A stretch of 64,000 nt of DNA from Anaerolineales bacterium (GTDB lineage: Bacteria > Chloroflexota > Anaerolineae > Anaerolineales > Villigracilaceae), in NCBI GenBank assembly GCA_016934715.1, contig JAFGSI010000067.1, forward strand, positions 29,584-93,583. Direction: 5' to 3'. A program made the translations under genes and the position numbers. Below the pieces are notes generated by a model, which was given only the letters and a program-made list of their open reading frames with translations, had not been told where the DNA came from and ran no database searches. Of the stretch, positions 51,014 to 58,906 are shown piece by piece (positions within the stretch are counted from its first letter, which is position 1; every line of letters starts with the position of its first letter).

Positions 51014-51922
51014 CTAGATCGTCTCGTCCAGGTACTTTCGCTTTTTTTTCAAGAAATGTTTGATGACAGGCCGGTCGGCAACTGCGAAACGTTCCTGTTC
51101 TTCTTCATTTAAAAGGGCCAGGAGCATCCGCTTTCCAGCAGCGTGCTCGCAGGCGCGCAGGAAGATTTTCTCGAGCGTTTCATTGGAAACCCTGACACCC
51201 AGATTGGAATTGGCCACCATGATCTCAACCATAGTCCAGTGGCGTTCTTCTTCAGCCATCAGGCCTTGATCCACGACACCTTTCAGGATCGTCAGGGCCT
51301 CCTGATGCTGGCCGAGATCGATCAGGGCGATCGCTTTGTAGTGCAGGGCCGAGCCCAAAGTTGGGAGGATTGTAAGAGCCCGGTCTGCCATTTCAAGCGC
51401 TTTCCGGGGATTCTTGATGGGTTGCGGGGCGATCATGTACAGGTTGGCTAAGTTGTTGAGCGCATAAAGATTGTCTTTGTCGATCTCGAGCACGCGCCGA
51501 TATTCAGTGATGGCCCGGACGTATTGCTCCTGGTCGTCGTAGATCCCGGCAATGCCCAGCAGGGCGGGCCAGAAATCTGGGCATTGTTCCAGGCTCTTGC
51601 GGTAGGAGCGTTCCGCGATCAAGAGATCCCCTTCGAAGTGGTACTCCGACCCCAGTATGTAATCGGGCATGGCTTGGATTCGAGCGCTCAGATCGTCGAC
51701 CTGTTTGCGCACTTCGACCTTGACCCCGAAGGCCTCCAGGTGACTGATATAGGGGATCAGGATGCTGATTCCCAAGGCGATCAGAAGCGTTTCCAGGGAT
51801 ACCTCAGCCAGTAATTCACCAGCGGCGAGCTTGATCCCGATGGCCGCGATCAGCAACCCAGCGCTGGTGGCGCAAATGATCTTTACGAATTGGTTCCAGG
51901 TAAAAGGGCGTTTCATGGGCAC
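51014..51922 (-). CDS. TPR protein with two N-terminal transmembrane helices
   Basis: A 302-residue protein. Two helices (about 14-32, IICATSAGLLIAAIGIKLAA; about 41-58) form a hairpin anchor; the cytoplasmic part has a short coiled coil (KQVDDLSARIQAM) and at least three tetratricopeptide units such as LLGIAGIYDDQEQYVRAITE and LYALNNLANLYMIAPQPI. It is a protein-interaction scaffold at the membrane; partner unknown. Divergent from the lipoprotein gene at 52116. Confidence 0.75.
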   Translation of the reverse strand: MPMKRPFTWNQFVKIICATSAGLLIAAIGIKLAAGELLAEVSLETLLIALGISILIPYISHLEAFGVKVEVRKQVDDLSARIQAMPDYILGSEYHFEGDLLIAERSYRKSLEQCPDFWPALLGIAGIYDDQEQYVRAITEYRRVLEIDKDNLYALNNLANLYMIAPQPIKNPRKALEMADRALTILPTLGSALHYKAIALIDLGQHQEALTILKGVVDQGLMAEEERHWTMVEIMVANSNLGVRVSNETLEKIFLRACEHAAGKRMLLALLNEEEQERFAVADRPVIKHFLKKKRKYLDETI

Positions 51923-52033
51923 CTCGGCAGGGGTAGGGGCGGATGGAATCTGGACGGGAGAAGATTTTTGCCTGATCCTTATAATTGTATCCTAGAACCT
52001 GAAACCCCGTCTTTCAGGAGGGCGCCGGGCTCG

Positions 52034-52063
52034 CTGGATCCCCCTCTGCAGAGGGGGATCCAG
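52034..52063. repeat. 30-bp perfect palindrome in a divergent intergenic region
   Basis: Fully symmetrical sequence with half-site CTGGATCCCCCTCTG. It lies between the leftward TPR gene and the rightward lipoprotein gene, about 110 bases from the former start and 52 from the latter. It could be an operator, a cruciform-forming site or a mobile palindromic unit. Confidence 0.6.
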
Positions 52064-52115
52064 GAATCGGGGAACTTGCTGTGAACGAGCTACGTCTCCA
52101 GGGGTGGAGGCACCT

Positions 52116-53324
52116 GTGAAAAAAAACCTTTGTTCTGCTTTTCTGATCTTGCTGGCTGTCTCGTGTGCTCCAGCTGTGACGCCCCCGCCTGCCACCCTGG
52201 CGGTGGAACCGGCAGCGGGTGGAGACTGCGTCGGCACGGCGCATGAAATTCCGGCGCAAGAGATCCCTATCCCGGTCGCCCTGGTGGTGAACCTGCCTGG
52301 TGCGGGCGATCCGGCCCTGCTGTGGCGCGACGGGACCCCGCTCAGATCATGGCCGACCGGGACCCCGGTCCAGAGCCGGCTGGTCCACGTCGTCGGCTCG
52401 GCTGCCGGACCGGTCGAGTCGCTCGCCCTGGTGTACCTGTCCGCGGATGACCTGGGCCGCCTGCAGCTGAGCCTCAACCAGGGCGGCCAGGTGAGCCGTC
52501 TGGTGGATTTCCCGTCCCGGGTCTTCGTCACCGGCCTGGTCGGCGTTCCTGGCCGGTCGGTGATCGCCTACTCAACCCTTGAAGCATCCCCCGACGGGAG
52601 TCGGCTTGTCAGCCGGGTCTTCCTGGGCGAGTATCTGGCGATCGCCGCTGCCGAGCCGGTCCTGACGGTGGAGAGCAGTCAGTCCCGCTACGTCCTGCCC
52701 CTGGCGATCCATCGTGACGGGAACGGAGCCGCCGACGGGCTGTGGTACACCTACAACCCGTGGGGCATCGGTGGCGATTCGCTCAGCGACCCGCACGAGG
52801 GCCTGTATTACCTCGATCTGGCGAGCGGGGCGAGCCTCGAATTCCTGGGCCCGGGCTGTGGTTTCTCGAACCTGTCGATCGGTCAGAACTGGGCCGCCTG
52901 GGCTTCCGCCGGGGCGATGAACGCCACGGACCTGCACAGCGGGGCGAGCATCTCGTTCCCGGTGCTGGAGGGCAACGACCGTGTCCCAGCGCGCGCCTTC
53001 CTCTCCCCCAGCGAGGGCTTCCTCGCCTGGCTGGAGGGCCGCGGCTTTGAATACGACGGGAATCTGGAGACCACCCTGCGGGTTGGCTCGCTGGAGGGGG
53101 GTCTGATCGCCGATTATTCGCTGGCGGCTTTTGTTGAACCGGCCGGCCTGGGGGCGGAGATCGCCATCATCCCGCTCGGCTGGCTGATGCCGGACAACGA
53201 GACCTTGCTGGTGGCGGTGTCCAGTGTCGTGGCGGAGCGTGTCGTGCTGGTGTACGTTGATGTCCACGCCGGGACAATCTCCCTGTTGCGCGAGGCCCTC
53301 TTCCTGGGTTTTTCCTATCCGTGA
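52116..53324 (+). CDS. Hypothetical lipoprotein
   Basis: A 402-residue secreted lipoprotein with signal peptide KKNLCSAFLILLAVSC (lipobox Cys17). The mature part is beta-rich with repeated strands of about 40-50 residues, for instance DPHEGLYYLDLASGASLEFL and NWAAWASAGAMNATDLHSGA, resembling WD40/beta-propeller blades, but no family is assigned. GTG 52116 is chosen because GGAGG (52106-52110) lies five bases upstream; the GTG at 52104 overlaps that site. Confidence 0.72.
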   Translation: MKKNLCSAFLILLAVSCAPAVTPPPATLAVEPAAGGDCVGTAHEIPAQEIPIPVALVVNLPGAGDPALLWRDGTPLRSWPTGTPVQSRLVHVVGSAAGPVESLALVYLSADDLGRLQLSLNQGGQVSRLVDFPSRVFVTGLVGVPGRSVIAYSTLEASPDGSRLVSRVFLGEYLAIAAAEPVLTVESSQSRYVLPLAIHRDGNGAADGLWYTYNPWGIGGDSLSDPHEGLYYLDLASGASLEFLGPGCGFSNLSIGQNWAAWASAGAMNATDLHSGASISFPVLEGNDRVPARAFLSPSEGFLAWLEGRGFEYDGNLETTLRVGSLEGGLIADYSLAAFVEPAGLGAEIAIIPLGWLMPDNETLLVAVSSVVAERVVLVYVDVHAGTISLLREALFLGFSYP

Positions 53325-53583
53325 GGGAGCACTGCCCTTGCGAAGGCATGCAAAGGAAAAGATATTCCGTCCCGAGGACCTGTTTTCCGTTCCTGTTGCC
53401 TGCCATCAGCCCTCTTCCACGAACCCTGCGGCTTCGGGTGGGTCCGGGCCTGCGGGGAGGAGGCGCCTGGTGCCTCGGGCACCCCGCGGAGGAAAAAGGG
53501 TTCAGAAACCTGTCGCCTTTTCGGGGTTTGCGGTAAGATACGGAGGTCTATTCTATGCCGTTCCACCTGAGAGGAGAGAACCC

Positions 53584-54141
53584 ATGCCCACCATCAAGAA
53601 AAAATGGCCCCTGCTTGTCATCATAATGGTCCTGTTGCTGGCCTGCCAGTGCCAGTTGCCAGCCGGATTGCCCTTCCTGGCCACGGCAACCTCGACCAGC
53701 ACGCCTACGAAGCCACCCACCCCGACTCCCACTTCCACTCCCACCCCGCGCCCCACGCCGACCCCGCGACCCTTCGAGCCCGGCGACTGCGACTCGCGCA
53801 CCGAGCCCATGTTAATGAACACCGACGTGGAGGGGTACATCCGCGGTGGCAACACCTGGGCTGATGTCTACCAGAACTTCTGCCTGTGGGTGCCCGACAA
53901 CGGCACCCGCCTGGTGATTACCATTTCGGATTTCAGCCCGGGTGCCGACCTTGACCTGTACATCTATCGGAATGTCACTGAAATGCTTTCCGATACCGGC
54001 TTTGGCGATTATTACTCCAACGGGGTCGGCCCCAATGAGACGGTTACGATCAACAATCCCGGCGGCCGTTACTACATCCAGGTCGTTTCCTACGATGGGA
54101 CGCGCAGCAACTTCATCATCCGGGCCAATTACACCCCTTAG
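53584..54141 (+). CDS. Lipoprotein with Pro/Thr linker and PPC-like domain
   Basis: A 185-residue surface lipoprotein: signal peptide with lipobox LLLAC (Cys21), a Thr-Pro-rich wall-spanning linker (about 38-63, TPTPTSTPTPRPTPTPRP), and a C-terminal domain of about 110 residues resembling the bacterial pre-peptidase C-terminal (PPC) fold, with GADLDLYIYR and GRYYIQVVSYDG. Two Cys near the domain ends may form a disulfide. PPC domains bind carbohydrate or guide secretion. The longer upstream frame is not supported. Confidence 0.78.
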   Translation: MPTIKKKWPLLVIIMVLLLACQCQLPAGLPFLATATSTSTPTKPPTPTPTSTPTPRPTPTPRPFEPGDCDSRTEPMLMNTDVEGYIRGGNTWADVYQNFCLWVPDNGTRLVITISDFSPGADLDLYIYRNVTEMLSDTGFGDYYSNGVGPNETVTINNPGGRYYIQVVSYDGTRSNFIIRANYTP

Positions 54142-54173
54142 TATTCCAGCTCGTCTACCAATTCCCGGCCAAA

Positions 54174-54209
54174 CGCCAGCCCCCATCCATTCTCGGATGG
54201 GGGCTGGCG
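54174..54209. terminator. Strong hairpin between convergent genes
   Basis: Perfect 15-bp stem CGCCAGCCCCCATCC with a six-base loop, 32 bases after the PPC lipoprotein stop and 24 before the rsmG stop. AAA upstream gives a short U-run for the leftward rsmG transcript. Confidence 0.75.
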
Positions 54210-54233
54210 CTGTGTTCTCGTCTGGATGCCAGT

Positions 54234-54944
54234 CTAGAGCGGGGTCTTCAGCGGGACCCCTGGTTTGCGTGGGTAGTCGTCGGGGGTGGCGGTGACCTTC
54301 TCGATCAGGATCAGGTAGCGCTCCTCGTTCATCCCGGGCAGGCGGATGGTGATCGGCGGTGCCAGCCGGCCTCCCAGGACCTTGATCGCTCCGGCGGCCT
54401 GGTTGGTCTCGGCCGGGCCGCTGCTGCCCTTCTGGGCCAGCATGGTTCCGCCGACCTTCACCAGCGGCAGGACATATTCCACCAGGGCGGGCATCTTGGC
54501 CACCGCCCGGGCCACGCCCCAATCATAGGCCTGACGGTGTTCGGGCATCTGCCCGACGTCCTCGGCGCGCCGCGACAGGATCGTCACCTTTTCCAGTTTC
54601 AGGGTCTCGACGATGTGCAGGCAGAAGGCGGCCTTCTTGCTGATCGATTCGACCAGGGTCAGCTGCATCGCCGGGTAGAGGATCTTGAGCGCCAGGCCCG
54701 GAAAACCGGCCCCGGTACCCACGTCCACCAGGCACTCGGGCGGGCAGCCCTTCCAGGCCAGGACGCAGGAGAAGGAGTCGAGGAAGTGCTTGATGCGCAC
54801 GCCCTGCACGTCGCGGATCGCCGTCAGGTTGAACTGCTCGTTCCAGGTCAGCAGCTCGCGTTCGTAGGTCAGCAGGGCCAGCACCTGGCGGCCGGTCAGG
54901 TGGATGCCGAACAAATCCAGGGCGAGGCGGGCGAGGGTCTCCAC
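54234..54944 (-). CDS. rsmG: 16S rRNA (guanine-527-N7)-methyltransferase
   Basis: About 236 residues. SAM-dependent enzyme that methylates G527 of 16S rRNA; loss confers low-level streptomycin resistance in other bacteria. It has NLTAIRDVQGVRIKHFLDS (about 38), SAM motif LVDVGTGAGFPGLALKI (about 69-85) and the ILSRRAEDVGQ region. A TTG at 54950 also opens the frame, but a TATAAT at 54952-54957 makes GTG 54944 the plausible start, seven bases after the -10, so leaderless. Confidence 0.9.
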   Translation of the reverse strand: METLARLALDLFGIHLTGRQVLALLTYERELLTWNEQFNLTAIRDVQGVRIKHFLDSFSCVLAWKGCPPECLVDVGTGAGFPGLALKILYPAMQLTLVESISKKAAFCLHIVETLKLEKVTILSRRAEDVGQMPEHRQAYDWGVARAVAKMPALVEYVLPLVKVGGTMLAQKGSSGPAETNQAAGAIKVLGGRLAPPITIRLPGMNEERYLILIEKVTATPDDYPRKPGVPLKTPL

Positions 54945-54951
54945 AGGCAAA

Positions 54952-54957
54952 ATTATA
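54952..54957 (-). promoter_or_regulatory. TATAAT -10 box of rsmG
   Basis: Perfect TATAAT on the minus strand, directly abutting the terminator hairpin of the upstream DUF4349 gene and seven bases before GTG 54944. No ribosome-binding site separates it from the start. Confidence 0.5.
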
Positions 54958-54980
54958 CCCCTCTCCGGGTTGGAGAGGGG
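54958..54980 (-). terminator. Terminator of the DUF4349 gene
   Basis: Nine-base-pair perfect stem CCCCTCTCC / GGAGAGGGG with a five-base loop, ten bases after the DUF4349 stop. The downstream TATAATTTT acts as the T-rich tract and at the same time as the rsmG -10 box. Confidence 0.65.
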
Positions 54981-54990
54981 CTTGAGACGG

Positions 54991-55953
54991 TTATTGGCTG
55001 GCCGCAGCCTGCTGCCTGGCGGCTTTCTTTCTGAGACTGCGCCGGACGGCGGCGAAGATGCCCCAGCCGACCAGCACGAACGGGCCGAAGATCACGATCA
55101 GCACCGGCACGGTGTACAGGAAGAAGTGGATCAGGAACTCGACCAGCCCCTTGCCGAACTCGATCAGGTCCTGGATGGCGTCATTGGCCGCGCCCTTGGG
55201 CGACCAGGGTCCGATCACGATCGGCTGGATGGTCTCCTCGGCAATGATGGTCACGGTGATCAGCGAGTAGGCGGCCGACTGCTCGAAGTATTGCATCTGG
55301 CCCCGCACGATCTCGATCTGCTGGCGGTAGGATTCCAGCTGGTTGAAAACGTCGAGCACGTCCTGCGTGTCGGTCGAGTTCTCCATGATCTCCATCAACT
55401 CGGCCTCGGCGGCCTCCAGGCTTCGCAGGCGGGACTCGAGGTCAACGTATTCCTGGGTCACATCCTGGCCCGAGCGGGTCTCGGCTCGTACCTCGACCGC
55501 GTCGGCCTTGATCTGGCTCAGGGCCCGGTCGAGGAAGCTGGCCGGGACGCGCACCGAGATGTAGCCCTCCGGCACCAGGGCGCCGTCGCGGGCGTAGACC
55601 TGGTAGACGTTCATCGAGACGACGAACCCGCCCATCTCCTCGGCCATGGCAACGATGGCGTCGATCTTGGTCTGCGGGTCGGCGACCACGATGGTCAGGT
55701 CGGCGTTCATGATCACCAGCCGCTCGCGGACCTCGGGGCCGGTGGAATTGACCCCGCTGCCGACGGTCTGGTCATTGCGGGCCGGGGCGGGCATTTCAGC
55801 GTCGAAGGCCGGTTCTACCACCCCCTCGGCATACGCGGCCGGCGCTTCGGTCGACGCCGGGGAATATTCCTCTTCATAACTGGAAGCCGCGGCGCCGCAG
55901 GCGGCCAGCAGCAGGGACAGGATCGCGAGCGCAACAAGGACGGTCTTTTTCAT
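54991..55953 (-). CDS. DUF4349 lipoprotein
   Basis: A 320-residue DUF4349 protein: lipobox LLAAC (Cys19), an unstructured acidic stretch, then the DUF4349 core (about 75-270) with MNADLTIVVADPQTKIDAIV, YISVRVPASFLDRALSQIKA and a coiled coil (DVFNQLESYRQQIEIVRGQM), and one C-terminal transmembrane helix (FFLYTVPVLIVIFGPFVLVG) followed by basic residues. Members are surface proteins of unknown function. Having both a lipid anchor and a C-terminal helix is normal for this family. Confidence 0.87.
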   Translation of the reverse strand: MKKTVLVALAILSLLLAACGAAASSYEEEYSPASTEAPAAYAEGVVEPAFDAEMPAPARNDQTVGSGVNSTGPEVRERLVIMNADLTIVVADPQTKIDAIVAMAEEMGGFVVSMNVYQVYARDGALVPEGYISVRVPASFLDRALSQIKADAVEVRAETRSGQDVTQEYVDLESRLRSLEAAEAELMEIMENSTDTQDVLDVFNQLESYRQQIEIVRGQMQYFEQSAAYSLITVTIIAEETIQPIVIGPWSPKGAANDAIQDLIEFGKGLVEFLIHFFLYTVPVLIVIFGPFVLVGWGIFAAVRRSLRKKAARQQAAASQ

Positions 55954-56030
55954 GGTCTCTCCTCCTCGAAAGAGTGGTTCGGAATTTGCCCCAAAGACGC
56001 TTTGCCGGCCCGAAAAGTTCCCCGTCGATG

Positions 56031-56057
56031 AAAAGGGGACCCCTCTGAAGGGTCCCT
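56031..56057 (-). terminator. Terminator after coaBC-metallophosphoesterase
   Basis: On the minus strand GGGACCC pairs with GGGTCCC around a short loop, followed by CTTTTC. It lies just after the metallophosphoesterase stop codon. Confidence 0.6.
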
Positions 56058-56067
56058 GCGGATTGCC

Positions 56068-56802
56068 TTACCAGCCTCCGGCCAGGCGCTCGGCATGGCG
56101 GGGCGGCAGGCCGGCGGCCAGGATGCGCTCCTGGACGGCTCGGATGTCATACTCGACCCGCCGGGGTTCCCATTGTTTCATTTCGGGATGGTAGAGGGCG
56201 TAGGCGGCGCGCGGGTCGCGGTCGCGCGGCTGGCCGACCGAACCGGGGTTGAAGATCGCCCGGTCCTTCATCGCATAGACCATCCCGGGGCGGGGGACTT
56301 CGATGGTGAACTCGTCGTCCGCCTCCAGGTACTGGAAGACGGCCTGGAAGTGCGAATGCCCGACGAAACACCAGGGGGTCTCGAAGTAGGTCAGGTTCAT
56401 GCGCGCTACCAGCGTGTTGAGCACGTATTCCCAGATCGGGTCGCGCGGGCTGCCATGCACCAGCGAGGCCTCGCCGCGGACGGTCAGATCGCGCGGGCGG
56501 GAGCGCAGGAAATCCATGTTCTCTTCGCTGAGTTGCTCTTTCTGCCAGAGCAGGGAGCGCTTGGCGTCGCTGTTGAAGGCGGCCAGGGGCATCTCGCCCA
56601 TGGCGGCGACGTCGTGATTACCGGTCAGGCAGGTCAGGCCCGGCAGGTCGCGGATGCGTTCGACGCAGGCGTTCGGGTCCGGACCGTAGCCGACCACGTC
56701 ACCCAGGCACCAGATTTCGTCGACTTCACCGGCGTCGATGAGCACGGCTTCCAGGGCCGCCAGGTTGGCATGGATGTCCGAAACGACGAGGATCTTGGTC
56801 AT
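56068..56802 (-). CDS. Metallophosphoesterase (YfcE/calcineurin-like)
   Basis: A 244-residue di-metal phosphoesterase. The five metal motifs are visible: VVSDIHANLAALE (about 6), CLGDVVGYGPDP (about 32), LTGNHDVA (about 59), LVHGSPRD (about 113) and FVGHSHFQ (about 145). Such proteins hydrolyse phosphodiesters or act on nucleotides; no specific substrate is evident. It overlaps the coaBC stop by four bases, so translation is coupled. Confidence 0.87.
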   Translation of the reverse strand: MTKILVVSDIHANLAALEAVLIDAGEVDEIWCLGDVVGYGPDPNACVERIRDLPGLTCLTGNHDVAAMGEMPLAAFNSDAKRSLLWQKEQLSEENMDFLRSRPRDLTVRGEASLVHGSPRDPIWEYVLNTLVARMNLTYFETPWCFVGHSHFQAVFQYLEADDEFTIEVPRPGMVYAMKDRAIFNPGSVGQPRDRDPRAAYALYHPEMKQWEPRRVEYDIRAVQERILAAGLPPRHAERLAGGW

Positions 56803-58007
56803 GGGGTCTCCAGGAGCATCCCTAGTTTTGCAACGATCGTCTCCGCCACTTCGGACTTGCTCATCAGGGGCAGGGCTTCCTGCCGCCCGTCGGCGTACAG
56901 CAGCGTGACCCGGTTGGTGTCCGCTTCGAAGCCAGCATCGGGGGCAGTGATGTCGTTGGCAGCAATCATATCCAGTTTTTTGGCCGCTAACTTGGATGCA
57001 GCATTTGCGATTAAGTCGCGACTCTCCGCCGCGAATCCGACCACGCAGCGTGGCCGCGATCTGGAGCCTGCCAGGGCGGCCAGGATGTCGGGCGCGGCCT
57101 GCAGTTCGAGCTGCGGGATCCCGGCCCCTTTTTTGAGTTTATCGGGGGCGGCCCGCTTCGGGCGGAAGTCAGCCACTGCGGCGGCCATCAACAGGGCCGC
57201 TGCCCCGTCTGACTCGGACAACACGGCCCCCAGCATCTCTTCGGCCGTACGGACCGCCACCAGGCGGGCCCCTACCGGTGGCGTCAGGCCTGTCGGGGTG
57301 TGGATCAGGGTCACCGCGGCACCGGCGTCCACGGCCGCCTGGGCCAGGGCATATCCCTGCCTGCCCGATGAGCGGTTGGTCAGCACCCGCACCGGGTCGA
57401 GGGGTTCCTGCGTCCCGCCGGCCGTGACGACCACCTTGCGGCCGGACAGCGGGCCGCCGCGCCCCAGCGCCACCCGGATGTGCCCGAGGATCTCGGCCGG
57501 TTCGAGCATCCGGCCGCGCCCCTCAAGCCCGGAGGCCATGCGGCCCTCGCCCGGCCCGGCAAAGACGACCCCGCGTTGAGTCAAGATGCGGACGTTCTCC
57601 TGCGTGGCCGGGTGCTCGTACATACCGACGTCCATGGCCGGGGCGAGCAGGATCGGGCAGCGGGCGGCCAACCCGGTGATCGCCAGCAGATTATCGGCGA
57701 TGCCGTGGGCCAGCTTGGCCAGGGTGTTGGCTGTGCAGGGGGCGATGACCATCAGGTTGGCGGAATGCCCCAGGCCGACATGCAGGATGTGCGCCTCGCC
57801 GCCCCACAGTTCGGTTTCGGTGAAGGCCCGGCGGCCGGTCAGCGACTGGAAGGTCAGAGGGGGGACGAACTTCTCGGCGGCGGGGGTCAGGATCACGTCC
57901 ACCTGTGCCCCGGCTTGCGTTAAACTGGAGGCCAGGTCGGCGGCTTTGTAGGCGGCGATCGATCCGGTGACGCCCAGCAGGAGATGTTTGTCAGACAGAA
58001 TTGACAT
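56799..58007 (-). CDS. coaBC: Bifunctional phosphopantothenoylcysteine decarboxylase / phosphopantothenate-cysteine ligase
   Basis: A 402-residue coenzyme A biosynthesis enzyme. The N-terminal CoaC flavoprotein half has GVTGSIAAYKAADLASSL (about 13), HVGLGHSANLMVIAPCTANT (about 76, catalytic His) and PAMDVGMYEH (about 123). The CoaB half begins near residue 190: VVVTAGGTQEPLDPVRVLTN, SSGRQGYALAQAAVDAGA and AAKKLDMIAANDI. CoaB normally uses CTP. A TATAAT at 58016-58021 ends eight bases before the ATG, so the message is probably leaderless. Confidence 0.96.
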   Translation of the reverse strand: MSILSDKHLLLGVTGSIAAYKAADLASSLTQAGAQVDVILTPAAEKFVPPLTFQSLTGRRAFTETELWGGEAHILHVGLGHSANLMVIAPCTANTLAKLAHGIADNLLAITGLAARCPILLAPAMDVGMYEHPATQENVRILTQRGVVFAGPGEGRMASGLEGRGRMLEPAEILGHIRVALGRGGPLSGRKVVVTAGGTQEPLDPVRVLTNRSSGRQGYALAQAAVDAGAAVTLIHTPTGLTPPVGARLVAVRTAEEMLGAVLSESDGAAALLMAAAVADFRPKRAAPDKLKKGAGIPQLELQAAPDILAALAGSRSRPRCVVGFAAESRDLIANAASKLAAKKLDMIAANDITAPDAGFEADTNRVTLLYADGRQEALPLMSKSEVAETIVAKLGMLLETP

Positions 58008-58015
58008 ATCGATTG

Positions 58016-58021
58016 ATTATA
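58016..58021 (-). promoter_or_regulatory. TATAAT -10 box of coaBC
   Basis: Perfect TATAAT on the minus strand, eight bases upstream of ATG 58007, in an AT-rich patch; no ribosome-binding site can fit between them. The -35 region is not recognisable. Confidence 0.5.
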
Positions 58022-58161
58022 TATTAAAACCATGCGGCGCAGCGCGGTTTTCAGCGCATATCAAGTTTGTAATGAGGATGCTGTCAATCCTCCCGTCAAT
58101 ACACCCGTGATTCGCGGCAACAACACTGCGCCAGGGATTCGCGGCCACGATGCACCCCTTT

Positions 58162-58282
58162 TTCAAACGGTGTGGCTCAGCGGCAGGGCGGACGGGGGGG
58201 ACTTGCCTGAATTATCGCGTCGTTTCTCGGAGAGCGCCGCAGACTCCCATGGCGCAGCCCTGTCTGCTAGCCGGTGTTGGGC
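58162..58282 (-). other. attC site 1 (distal end of array)
   Basis: R'' box GCCCAAC on the minus strand (58276-58282), L boxes CGGCTAGC and CGCTGAGCC, 121 bases. The opposite R' box is degenerate (GTTTGAA, 58162-58168), as may happen at the end of an array. It is about 95% identical to attC2 through the central part. Confidence 0.8.
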
Positions 58283-58391
58283 CGCAGCCGCGTTCCGCTC
58301 GGATCCTTGTAGAGTGTATCGTGCCACTCCGGGATTAAGCAACGATCATGAGTCCGCCGGCTGGTGAAAGCTGGCTGCCCATCCAAAATGC

Positions 58392-58586
58392 CTACTCCTC
58401 TATCACGAGTGTTGCCTGTACGTTTCCCTCCCTGCCATCCTCGTCGTCATAAATCTCGACGACTGGGGCGATCGAGCCGTCGGGCAATTGCACGCGCTCG
58501 CCCACCTGGATCGTTGGGCGTAAATCATTAATGATGCCGATCTCGCCGCCTGCGGTATCAATCAATCTAAACCGGAAGGTTTCCAT
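58392..58586 (-). CDS. Cassette gene: small beta-rich protein
   Basis: A 64-residue acidic protein starting METFRFRLIDTAGGEIGIIN, with a predicted small barrel (VGERVQLPDGSIAPVVEIYD) as in KOW/SH3-like folds. GTGAGG six bases upstream supports ATG 58586. It fills the cassette between attC2 and attC1. No family is recognised and no function is given. Confidence 0.6.
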   Translation of the reverse strand: METFRFRLIDTAGGEIGIINDLRPTIQVGERVQLPDGSIAPVVEIYDDEDGREGNVQATLVIEE

Positions 58587-58621
58587 AATAAGCCTCACAA
58601 TCCTGTGTGGGTGCTGTTGCG

Positions 58622-58745
58622 GCCCAACGGGGTGGCTCAGCGGCAGCGGCGGACGGGGAGGACTTGCCTGACTTATCGCGCCGTTTCTCGGAGAGCGCCG
58701 CAGACTGCCATGGCGCAGCCCTGTCCGCTGCAGCCGGTGTTCTTA
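58622..58745 (-). other. attC site 2
   Basis: 124 bases; R' box GTTGGGC on the minus strand (complement of GCCCAAC at 58622-58628) and R'' side GTTCTTA at 58739-58745, partly degenerate. L boxes GGCTCAGCGG and GCAGCCGG are intact and can pair. Confidence 0.8.
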
Positions 58746-58906
58746 CTGAGCTTTAAGAAAGCAATGTCCTTTCGCGATCTTTTCGGCGCATGAGTCAGCC
58801 GCCATATCTGGCGCAATCGGGCCGAGAAACCGGCAAGTAGACGGTATATGGGTGTCGCGCAGAGCACGTATTGGGACTTTTGTTTTTCACAAATCAGTAG
58901 GATTAA
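58746..58906. other. Non-coding end of a cassette
   Basis: 160 bases between attC2 and the stop of the zinc-ribbon membrane protein. No gene or strong hairpin was recognised. Confidence 0.4.

Noticed and set aside
58612..58640. tRNA-like string GGCTCAGCGG seen at several places near the right end
   Set aside because: It recalls a tRNA D-arm, but no T-arm or acceptor pairing exists and the string recurs as the L box of attC sites.
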